This document shows positions 45,201-51,250 of a DNA stretch of 51,250 nt, one piece after another (within the stretch, counting starts at the first letter, position 1; each line of letters begins with the position of its first letter). This stretch comes from Actinomycetes bacterium (lineage in GTDB: Bacteria; Actinomycetota; Actinomycetes; Propionibacteriales; Propionibacteriaceae). The DNA is taken from the NCBI GenBank assembly GCA_030426725.1, contig JAUHXZ010000012.1, positions 1 through 51,250 of the forward strand. Direction: 5' to 3'. A program made the position numbers and the translations under genes. The notes under the pieces were generated by a model that was not told where the DNA came from, did not search any database, and was given only the letters and a program-made list of their open reading frames with translations.

Positions 45201-46042
45201 AGCTTCTCGTAGGCCGACCAGAACTGGAAGAAGTTCAGGTTCTCGCAGTCCTTGACGTTGGGCACGAGTAGCTGGCGGGTGTCACCCTTCCTGATGTCGA
45301 TCGCGATGCCGAGATTGATCGACGGGTTCTCGATCAGGTTCGGCTTGCCGTCGATGACGTCGTAGGCGTTGTTCATGTCCGGCATGGCCTTGAGGGCCTT
45401 GACCATGGCGTACCCGATGAGGTGCGTGAAGGAGACCTTGCCGCCCTTGGAGGTGCGCAGGAAGTTGTTGATCACCGTGCGTTGGTCGATGACCAGCTTC
45501 ATCGGGACCGAGCGGACCGACGTGGCGGTCGGGACCGTGAGCGAGGACTCCATGTTCTTGGCCGTGCGCATGGGGGCTCCGCGCAGCACGGTGTACTTCG
45601 GCTCGGCGCCGGTGGGCTCCGGTCGCAGCGAGGGGTTCGGAGCGTTGGCCGACAGGGTTGATCCGGAGCCGGGGACCGCGGGCGACTCGGTGCCCTTGCG
45701 GCGCCCTTCGACCTTCGCGCGCGGCGGCGCGGGCTTGGCGGCGGGCTGCTGCGCGGAGCGCTGGTCCTTGGTGGCCGGCTGATCCTTGGCAGCCGGCTTG
45801 GCGGCGGGCTTCGTCTCAGGCTTCGCCGCGGGCTTGGCCGTCGGCGGGGGAACCGGCGCCTTGGGAGCGGGTTCCGGCTCCGGCCGGGCCGGGGACGCGG
45901 CCGAGGTGGCGCCCTCGGACTCGAACAGTTCGCGCCACTCGGGTTCGACGGAACTGGGATCGGCCTGGTACGCCTCCCGCATCTCGTCGATCAGCCAAGA
46001 ATTCGCCCCGAAAGCGTCGTCCAGTGAGTCAGGTGCTGACAT
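42257..46042 (-). CDS. kgd: Multifunctional 2-oxoglutarate decarboxylase/dehydrogenase (fused E2-E1, Kgd/OdhA)
   Basis: 1261 residues. Residues 1-40 (NSWLIDEMREAYQADPSSVE) are the E1o N-terminus, then a Pro/Ala/Lys linker (about 45-125). An E2-type acyltransferase domain (about 140-370) has the catalytic STYDHRVIQGATSG. The thiamine-dependent E1 domain (about 380-1261) carries the HRGRLN and GDASFSGQG stretches. This fused enzyme is an actinobacterial hallmark; it converts 2-oxoglutarate to succinyl-CoA with the E3 and partner E2, and is held in check by the FHA protein GarA/OdhI. Start ATG 46042 lies inside the preceding gene frame; no good ribosome-binding site. Confidence 0.95.
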   Translation of the reverse strand: MSAPDSLDDAFGANSWLIDEMREAYQADPSSVEPEWRELFESEGATSAASPARPEPEPAPKAPVPPPTAKPAAKPETKPAAKPAAKDQPATKDQRSAQQPAAKPAPPRAKVEGRRKGTESPAVPGSGSTLSANAPNPSLRPEPTGAEPKYTVLRGAPMRTAKNMESSLTVPTATSVRSVPMKLVIDQRTVINNFLRTSKGGKVSFTHLIGYAMVKALKAMPDMNNAYDVIDGKPNLIENPSINLGIAIDIRKGDTRQLLVPNVKDCENLNFFQFWSAYEKLVKKTRDGDLQVGDFAGTTASLTNPGGIGTNHSVPRLMNGQGVILGVGNIDYPAEFQGMSPSRLTELGVSKVTTLTSTYDHRVIQGATSGEFLKKMHELLLGQDGFYDEIFESLRIPYEPLRWSPDISAHRLSQVSKTARVLELVNAYRTFGHLVADTDPLEYRQRSHEDLRLEAHGLSIWDLDREFSVGHFGGKERVYLPLREILSTLQDSYTRTVGVEYMHIADPRQREWFQQRMERQHTPLTHDEHMHALDKLNEAEVFETFLQTKFVGQKRFSLEGGESLIVLLDEIAQRAANDSLDEVCVGMPHRGRLNVLANIVGKKYAQIFKEFDGQVDRTGTGDVKYHLGAEGTFVASNGATIKTSVAANPSHLEAVNPVLQGIARAKQDSLGADDYPVLPLTLHGDASFSGQGVVFETLQMSQLRGYKTGGTIHVVVNNQVGFTTAPSESRSSTYSTDVAKAISAPVLHVNGDDPDSCIRAARVAFDYRQRYHKDVVIDLVCYRRRGHNEGDDPSFTQPNMYDLIEQKRSTRRLYTESLIGRGDISMADAEDVMNRFRERLENVFREVRDTSEVDDDYRRVPYYPTKPDARLTEITQDMLQSIAGVHTQFPDGFSVHPKVMPQLERRAKAILEGPIDWATAEMIAIGSLLMERRPVRLAGQDTRRGTFSQRFAAIVDRSTNEAWVPLKHLTEDQGSFDVYDSLLSEYAALGFEYGYSVARPDALVLWEAQFGDFVNGAQIISDEFVAAGNAKWTQKSGVVLLLPHGYEGQGPDHSSCRIERWLQLCAENALAVCQPSTPASYFHLLRQHAYVNYHRPVVIATPKSMLRNKQASSMPGDFTSGQWHPVLDDPTIEDSSAVERLILCSGKVRWDLAARREKMGLTGKVAIVALERLYPLPTEELVKALRRYAHVTDVRFVQDEPENQGAWLFMSAQLPADVKRHYPEYDLNMKLVSRPWSSAPSVGSLKVHKTQEEELLDAALG

Positions 46043-47445
46043 GTGTGAGTGGCGGTAGCCACGATCCCCTCTGTGAGTCCTCTGGGCCGCAGGCGGCTGC
46101 GGCTGCTGCTACGGGGCAGCTTACCCATATCACGGGCCCCGACGCGCCCATGATCCACCCCCGCGAGAACGTCGTCGTCCCCAGTGGGCGCGGAACGGCG
46201 GCTCGCCATGAGGGTGAGGGCCAGTGCGTAGCCGGTCAGTACGGCCAGCGCGAGATTGCGCAGGATGAGAACGGACGTCTCGGGGCCGGACCCGAGCGGT
46301 ATCGCCATGATGCCGTAGGCGCCCCACGGATAGGTGAGCTGCGTGAGGAATCCGACCGTCACCAACGAGACGGCCAGCACGCCGACGTGCCGCCGGAGCC
46401 AGGCGCTGGGGCGCATGACGAGCAGGGCGGCCACGGGCCCGCCGAGCCACAGGATGTACTGCGGCGACAGGGTCTTGTTCGCCACCACGGTGGACAGGAT
46501 CACCGTGAGCAGCGCGAGGAGGATGGCCTCGTGCAGCCGCTCGTCGTCGGTGTCGAGGTTGCGGACCAACCGGTAGCTCAGGAACCCCGTCAGCGCGATC
46601 GACGCGGACGTCAGGACCGTCGAGACGGCCAGCATCGCGCCGACGTAGGGCCCTTCCAGTTCGAGGGCGTTGAACTGCGACAGGAAGATGTTCCACGACG
46701 GGTTGTCCGTGAAGGTGCGCAGTGCCATCAGTGGGGTCGCGGGCACAGACTCGATCTGCAGGCCCCGCTGCCCCTGCCAGGTGACCGGCGACGCGGAGCG
46801 GGCCCAGCCGCTGGTGATGAGCGACGCGGCGGCCAGGCCGAAACCGACGACGACGAACCCGGCGAGCCTGCGCCTCGCCAGGGGGGAGCGCAACGGGTGC
46901 GGCGCCACCATGGGGCCGATGAGGAGGGCCGGCCACAGCTTGATGGCGGCGCCGAGGCCGACGAGGCCTCCCGCCACGGCGGGGAACCGCACCACGAACA
47001 GGCAGGCCCACGCGACGAGCGCCGCCGGGATGAGGTCGAAGCGGTACCAGACGATGGCGCCCTGCAGCCCGGTGAACAGGATCCAGAAGAGCGCCCCGGA
47101 GGCGTTGTCGCGGCGGTAGAAGGACAGGGCGACGAGCGCGTCGAGGATGGCGAAGACGCCGGCGTAGACGATCCCCCAGGTCTCCCAGCCACCGCCGAGG
47201 CCGTAGATCCCCTGCAGGATCCACACCGCCGGCACCGGGTACTCGATCATGACGCCGATCTCCCCCTGGTCGAGGCGCCACAGGTGGTAGCCGTAGTAGG
47301 AGACGTCGTTGGCGACGAATGCGGCCTGTTCGAGTTTCAGGAGGCGCCACGTCACGAACCTGGTGACGATGAACAGCGCGATGAGGAGGCCTCCGACGGC
47401 CTCGCGGGGCAGACCTGCACGGGCGGGTTGTCTCGCGTGGGTCAC
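45991..47445 (-). CDS. GT87 family mannosyltransferase-like integral membrane protein
   Basis: 484 residues. About ten membrane helices up to residue 410. The Asp in YYGYHLWRLDQGEIGVMIEYPVPAVW is the GT-C catalytic position. GT87 enzymes use polyprenyl-phosphomannose. GTG 47445 follows AGGAGA by 5 bases. The last 60 residues (from GARDMGKLPRSSSR) look like non-coding read-through, and the frame overlaps the kgd start by 52 bases; the true family end is probably near residue 425, so loss of an earlier stop is likely. Confidence 0.85.
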   Translation of the reverse strand: MTHARQPARAGLPREAVGGLLIALFIVTRFVTWRLLKLEQAAFVANDVSYYGYHLWRLDQGEIGVMIEYPVPAVWILQGIYGLGGGWETWGIVYAGVFAILDALVALSFYRRDNASGALFWILFTGLQGAIVWYRFDLIPAALVAWACLFVVRFPAVAGGLVGLGAAIKLWPALLIGPMVAPHPLRSPLARRRLAGFVVVGFGLAAASLITSGWARSASPVTWQGQRGLQIESVPATPLMALRTFTDNPSWNIFLSQFNALELEGPYVGAMLAVSTVLTSASIALTGFLSYRLVRNLDTDDERLHEAILLALLTVILSTVVANKTLSPQYILWLGGPVAALLVMRPSAWLRRHVGVLAVSLVTVGFLTQLTYPWGAYGIMAIPLGSGPETSVLILRNLALAVLTGYALALTLMASRRSAPTGDDDVLAGVDHGRVGARDMGKLPRSSSRSRLRPRGLTEGIVATATHTCQHLTHWTTLSGRILG

Positions 47446-47487
47446 CGTTTTCTCCTACCAGCGAGGCCTGTTGGCCCGGGCGTGAAG

Positions 47488-47559
47488 CGCCCCCGCGAGG
47501 ATTCGAACCTCGGCTCCCGCCTCCGGAGGGCGGTGCTCTATCCCCTGAGCTACGGGGGC
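47488..47559 (-). tRNA. tRNA-Arg (anticodon CCG)
   Basis: 72 bases, CCA not encoded. Acceptor GCCCCCG/CGGGGGC, anticodon loop CTCCGGA, T arm CGAGG-TTCGAAT-CCTCG. It reads the CGG codon. No integrase or direct repeat lies next to it. Confidence 0.96.
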
Positions 47560-47569
47560 TGGCCTGGAA

Positions 47570-47599
47570 AGGTTAGCACCTGCGCGGTGGTCCTGTCGT
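47570..47599 (-). promoter_or_regulatory. tRNA-Arg promoter
   Basis: Minus strand: ACGACA (47599-47594) and TAACCT (47575-47570), spacing 18. It lies back to back with the lipoprotein -10 box TACGGT (47607-47612). Confidence 0.55.
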
Positions 47600-47618
47600 T
47601 TCCCGCTACGGTGGCCCC

Positions 47619-48119
47619 GTGAGGATCCTGGCGGCGCTGCTCGCGGCGCTCATGTTGCCGGCCGTGACCGGCTGCGTGTCCCGACCCGACCCCGAGCCCG
47701 CCGTGATGCGGGAATCGGCCCCACCGTGGGACGCCCCCCGCGACGCCGTCTCCTACATCGAGGCCGCGGGGCTCCCCGAGCAGCCCCTGGACACGGACTC
47801 CGACCCGTGGATCCTCGACCTCGAGGTGACCGTCGACGGCGAACCGGTGGAGGTGCCGGCCTACATCGGGGTCGACCGGCTCCGCGCCGTGCAGGCGCCG
47901 GTGCACACCCACGACGTGCCCGGCGAGGTCTGGCTCGAGGGGGAGGGGAACCGCGACGTGACGCTCGGACAGTTCTTCACCTTGTGGGGCGTCCGATTCG
48001 ACGGCGACTGCCTGGGTGACGCGTGCGGGGACGTCGTCGTCACCGCCGACGGCGAGCCGGTCGACGACCCCGCCGGATTCGTCCTGTGGGGCGCGGGCAC
48101 GGTGAGCGTCGCGGCCTGA
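47619..48119 (+). CDS. Lipoprotein with HTHD motif, unknown function
   Basis: 166 residues. Signal with lipobox VTGC (Cys at residue 19). The mature part carries DRLRAVQAPVHTHDVPGEVW and LGQFFTLWGVRFDGDCLGDAC, with a His-x-His-Asp cluster that could bind a metal and two C-terminal cysteines. The pattern recurs in actinobacterial hypothetical proteins, but I know no function. GTG 47619 is leaderless (TACGGT 6 bases upstream). It precedes lysA but is separated by its own promoter region. Confidence 0.75.
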   Translation: MRILAALLAALMLPAVTGCVSRPDPEPAVMRESAPPWDAPRDAVSYIEAAGLPEQPLDTDSDPWILDLEVTVDGEPVEVPAYIGVDRLRAVQAPVHTHDVPGEVWLEGEGNRDVTLGQFFTLWGVRFDGDCLGDACGDVVVTADGEPVDDPAGFVLWGAGTVSVAA

Positions 48120-48165
48120 GCCGTCGATTGGGGAGGACCGTGACGCTCTGGCAGGCTTGTGCCCC

Positions 48166-49569
48166 ATGACGCACATGCACATCGCCGGGTCGATCCACGC
48201 GGATGCGGCACACGTCGGCCCCCAGTGGCTCGACCTGCCCGACGATCTCAACGCGCTGGACCCGAAGTTGTGGCCGGCGGGCACCCACCGCGACGAGCAG
48301 GGCCGCATCGTCGTCGCCGGCGTGACACTCACCGATCTGGCCGAGGAGCACGGCACCCCCGCGTACCTCATCGACGAGGCGGACTTCCGGGCCCGCGCCG
48401 CCGAGTTCCGGACCGCGTTCCCCGACTGGGAGATCTACTACGCCGGCAAGGCACTCCTCACGCGGCGCGTTGCGCGCTGGGCGGCGGAGGAGGGCCTCAA
48501 CCTCGACGTCACGACCATGGGGGAGATGCGCATCGCCCTGGCCGGCGGCATGCCCGCCGAGCGCCTCGGGATGCACGGCAACAACAAGTCCGACGACGAG
48601 ATCGCCTTCGCCCTCGAGCAGGGCGTCGGCCGCATCATCATCGACTCCTTCGACGAGATCGCCCGGCTGGAGCGCGCCTGCGTCGCGGGCGGTCATCGCG
48701 CCCGCGTCATGGTCCGCGTCACCACCGGCGTCGAGGCGCACACCCATGAGTACATCGCCACCGCCCACGAGGACCAGAAGTTCGGACTGTCGATCACCGG
48801 CGGGCAGGCGCTCACCGCGCTCGTGCGCTGCCACAGCTCGCAGCACCTCGACCTCGCCGGCATCCACAGTCACATCGGGTCGCAGATCTTCGACACCAAC
48901 GGCTTCGAGGTCGCGATCCGCCGCACGATGCGGCTCGCACACCAGTTCCGTACCGCGACCGGCGTCGAACTGGCCGAACTGGACCTGGGCGGCGGCTTCG
49001 GCATCGCCTACACGTCCGCCGACACCCCCGAGCCAACCGCAGACATCGCCGCGGCCTTCGAGGAGATGATCGACCACGAGTGCCGCGCCTTCGGGCTGAA
49101 GCGGCCGCGCCTGTCGATCGAGCCGGGGCGCGCGATCTGCGGGCCGGCCGGCGTCGCGGTCTATCGCGTCGGCACCGTCAAGCTCGTCGACCTCGAGGGC
49201 GGTCGCTCCCGCGTGTACGTGAGCGTCGACGGCGGGATGAGCGACAACATCCGCCCCGCCCTTTACGCCGCGGAGTACTCCGCCGCGCTCGCCAACCGCA
49301 CCTCGGCGGCTGAAGGCGTCCTCAGCCGCGTGGTGGGCAAGCACTGCGAGGGCGGCGACATCCTCATCCGCGACGTGTTCCTGCCCGCCGACATCTCGAT
49401 CGGCGATCTCATCGCGGTCCCCGGATCCGGTGCGTATGCCCGCAGCATGGCCAGTAACTACAATCAGATCCCGAGGCCCCCGGTGCTGTCCGCCAAGGAC
49501 GGCGTCGCCTCCGTGATGCTGCGCCGGGAGACGCTGGACGACCTGATGAGATTGGACGTGGGAGAGTGA
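48166..49569 (+). CDS. lysA: Diaminopimelate decarboxylase
   Basis: 467 residues. PLP lysine Lys95 in YYAGKALLT (usually YASKA), LDLGGGFGIAYT for phosphate binding, SIEPGRAICG, and catalytic Cys394 in GKHCEGGD. Last step of lysine synthesis. ATG 48166: CAGGCT (48152-48157) lies 8 bases upstream and TTGGGG (48128-48133) is an 18-base-spaced -35, so leaderless. Its stop overlaps the start of hom. Confidence 0.95.
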   Translation: MTHMHIAGSIHADAAHVGPQWLDLPDDLNALDPKLWPAGTHRDEQGRIVVAGVTLTDLAEEHGTPAYLIDEADFRARAAEFRTAFPDWEIYYAGKALLTRRVARWAAEEGLNLDVTTMGEMRIALAGGMPAERLGMHGNNKSDDEIAFALEQGVGRIIIDSFDEIARLERACVAGGHRARVMVRVTTGVEAHTHEYIATAHEDQKFGLSITGGQALTALVRCHSSQHLDLAGIHSHIGSQIFDTNGFEVAIRRTMRLAHQFRTATGVELAELDLGGGFGIAYTSADTPEPTADIAAAFEEMIDHECRAFGLKRPRLSIEPGRAICGPAGVAVYRVGTVKLVDLEGGRSRVYVSVDGGMSDNIRPALYAAEYSAALANRTSAAEGVLSRVVGKHCEGGDILIRDVFLPADISIGDLIAVPGSGAYARSMASNYNQIPRPPVLSAKDGVASVMLRRETLDDLMRLDVGE

Positions 49570-50876
49570 GCAAGCCGCTCAAGGTCGCGCTGTTGGGCGC
49601 GGGCGTGGTGGGGTCCCAGGTGGCCCGCGTCATCCTCGACGAGGGCCCGACCCTCGAGGCCCGCATCGGCCGCCCGCTCGAACTGGTCGGGATCGGGGTC
49701 CGCCGGATGGACGTGGAGCGCCCCGGGATCGACCCGGCCCTGCTGACAACGGATCTCGAGGCCCTGGTGGCGCGCACCGACCTCGACATCGTCATCGAAC
49801 TCATCGGCGGCATCGAGCCCGCCCGCAGCCTGCTGCTCACCGCCATCGCCAACGGCGCGTCGGTCGTGTCGGCCAACAAGGCACTGCTCGCCGACGACCT
49901 CGCGGAACTCTCCTCGGCCGCGGAGGCCAACGGCGTGGACCTGTACTACGAGGCCGCTGTCGCCGGCGCGATCCCCATCGTCCGGCCGCTGCGCGAGTCC
50001 CTCGTCGGCGACGACATCACCGCCGTCATGGGCATCGTCAACGGGACCACCAACTTCATCCTGGACAAGATGTTCAGCGACGGCAGCACCTTCGAGGACG
50101 CCCTCGCCGAGGCTCAGCAGCTCGGTTTCGCCGAGGCGGATCCCACCGCCGACGTCGAGGGCCACGACGCGGCGGCCAAGGCGGCCATCCTCGCGGCGCT
50201 GGCGTTCCACACCGAGGTGCGAAGCGACGAGGTCTTCTGCGAGGGCATCACCGGCGTGACCCCCTCCGACATCGCGGCCGCCCGGCAGATGGGTTGCACC
50301 ATCAAGCTTCTGGCCGTGACCAAGCTCACCGACGACGACCGCATCATCGTCAAGGTCCACCCGGCCATGGTGGCGAACAGGCATCCGCTGGCCAGCGTGT
50401 CCGGCGCCTACAACGCCATATTCGTCAACTCGCGTGACGCGGGGGACCTGATGTTCCTCGGCCAGGGCGCGGGGGGCTCGCCCACCGCCAGCGCCGTCAT
50501 GGGCGACGTCGTCACGGTGGCGCGCAACCGCCGTCGCGGTACAGCGGGCCATCGCAGCGCCGGGTACACCAGCCGGGCCGTGGCTCCCATCGGTGAGTCG
50601 GAGGCGCAGTTCTACGTGAGCTTCGACGTCGTGGACCGCCCCGGCGTGCTGGCGCGCTGCGCGGCGATCTTCGGCCATCACGGTGTGTCGCTGAGGGTCG
50701 TCCAGCAGAACAACCTCGAGCCCGAGGACCCCGCCGACGAGGGCGCCCCCGGGGCCCGGCTCGGGGTGATGACCCACGTCACACGCGAGCAGGACCTGGC
50801 CGACGTCGCGGAGGAACTGCGCGTCGCGGAGTTCATGCGGTCCGACGTGCGGATCATGCGCGTCGAGGGCTTCTGA
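49566..50876 (+). CDS. hom: Homoserine dehydrogenase with C-terminal ACT domain
   Basis: 436 residues. NAD(P)-binding KVALLGAGVVGSQVARV, catalytic middle GIVNGTTNFILDKM and ADPTADVEGHDAAAKAAILA, then an ACT domain (about 335-436, FYVSFDVVDRPGVLARCAAIF) for threonine feedback. GTG overlaps the lysA stop (GTGA), so the two are co-translated. thrB follows after 3 bases. Confidence 0.95.
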   Translation: MSKPLKVALLGAGVVGSQVARVILDEGPTLEARIGRPLELVGIGVRRMDVERPGIDPALLTTDLEALVARTDLDIVIELIGGIEPARSLLLTAIANGASVVSANKALLADDLAELSSAAEANGVDLYYEAAVAGAIPIVRPLRESLVGDDITAVMGIVNGTTNFILDKMFSDGSTFEDALAEAQQLGFAEADPTADVEGHDAAAKAAILAALAFHTEVRSDEVFCEGITGVTPSDIAAARQMGCTIKLLAVTKLTDDDRIIVKVHPAMVANRHPLASVSGAYNAIFVNSRDAGDLMFLGQGAGGSPTASAVMGDVVTVARNRRRGTAGHRSAGYTSRAVAPIGESEAQFYVSFDVVDRPGVLARCAAIFGHHGVSLRVVQQNNLEPEDPADEGAPGARLGVMTHVTREQDLADVAEELRVAEFMRSDVRIMRVEGF

Positions 50877-50879
50877 CCC

Positions 50880-51250
50880 ATGCGTCGCCTCACGGTCCGG
50901 GTCCCGGCCACCACCGCGAACCTGGGCTCAGGCTTCGACTGCGTCGGCATGGCGTTCGACTGGTTCGACGAGCTGACCCTCGATCTGCTCGACGAGCCGG
51001 GCACCGAGGTCGTCGTCACCGGCGAGGGCGCCGACGAGGTACCCCGCGACGAGAGCCACCTCATCATCGCCACGCTCCTCGACGGGCTCGCCGCGTTCGG
51101 CGCGCAGCGCCCTGCCGGGCTGTGCCTCACCTGTCACAACACCATCCCGCACTCCCGCGGCCTCGGATCGTCGGCCGCCGCGATCGTCGCCGGCCTGGCG
51201 TTCGCCTGGGGTATCGCCCGTCCGGGTGAGCCTCTCGATCGGGCGGTGCT
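50880..51250 (+). CDS. thrB: Homoserine kinase, 3' end cut by the window
   Basis: First 123 residues visible: VRVPATTANLGSGFDCVGMA at the start and the GHMP ATP loop PHSRGLGSSAAAIVAGLAFA near residues 90-109. Normal length is about 300. It lies three bases after hom; thrC, which separates them in many actinobacteria, is not between them. Confidence 0.94.
   Translation, partial: MRRLTVRVPATTANLGSGFDCVGMAFDWFDELTLDLLDEPGTEVVVTGEGADEVPRDESHLIIATLLDGLAAFGAQRPAGLCLTCHNTIPHSRGLGSSAAAIVAGLAFAWGIARPGEPLDRAV

Noticed and set aside
42299..45271. 990-codon open frame on the plus strand
   Set aside because: Fully antisense to kgd, with shadow composition; kgd is a clear conserved gene.

Overview
The window is very GC-rich and densely coded. 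It reads as the chromosome of a high-GC Gram-positive, most likely Propionibacteriales/Propionibacteriaceae. The evidence is a WhiB regulator, a SigR/RsrA pair, the actinobacterial fused 2-oxoglutarate decarboxylase (Kgd/OdhA), UPF0182 and PPA1309-type proteins, the 24-residue ribosomal protein bL37, and an initiator tRNA with a C1/U72 mismatch. The genus is not resolved. No prophage, insertion sequence, integrase, CRISPR array or plasmid function was found; the region is mostly core genome with a few accessory genes.

Layout. 1-9,000: a zinc-ribbon protein, a DUF2342 protein, a PDZ-Lon secreted-type protease, PPA1309 and UPF0182 proteins, then a two-gene M16 peptidase operon. 9,100-11,280: two oxidoreductases and the initiator tRNA with its promoter and terminator. 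11,300-19,830, the most accessory-like part: an MFS transporter behind a possible leader peptide, a frameshifted GH28 glycosidase, an alpha/beta-hydrolase-OsmC fusion, a HAD phosphatase, a secreted SpaA/Ig-domain protein behind a 479-base non-coding stretch, and two small membrane proteins. 19,900-25,000: an ArsR/AHSA1 operon, an aldo/keto reductase, a small Cys protein, a baeRF (eRF1-like) protein, and a LacI regulator with an operator in its own promoter. 24,800-31,000: a FUSC exporter diverging from a complete five-gene oligopeptide/nickel-type ABC importer. 31,000-40,500: serA, hisN-rsgA-aroA-doxX, SRAP, sigR-rsrA, bL37, pdtaS, an isoaspartyl methyltransferase and whiB1. This order resembles the mycobacterial aroA/sigH/pdtaS/whiB1 neighbourhood. 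40,500-47,450: galK, kgd and a GT87 mannosyltransferase. 47,480-51,250: tRNA-Arg(CCG), a lipoprotein, and lysA-hom-thrB, the last cut by the window end.

How the genes fit together. The aspartate-family genes (lysA, hom, thrB), serA, aroA and hisN are amino-acid biosynthesis. SigR, RsrA and WhiB1 are thiol- or redox-sensing regulators. PdtaS is a cytosolic sensor kinase, and SRAP and the isoaspartyl methyltransferase are repair enzymes.

The strongest non-textbook signals are regulatory. First, a perfect SigR-type promoter (GGAAT-N18-GTT) lies 10 bases before an in-frame ATG that would give a longer SigR isoform, while a second -10-like box sits just before the short-form ATG. Second, at least 17 genes have a TANNNT-like box 6-8 bases before the start codon and usually no ribosome-binding site, which indicates widespread leaderless transcription. 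Third, a 25-base divergent intergenic region contains two back-to-back -10 boxes in one palindrome. I did not find a clearly new defence or mobile system.
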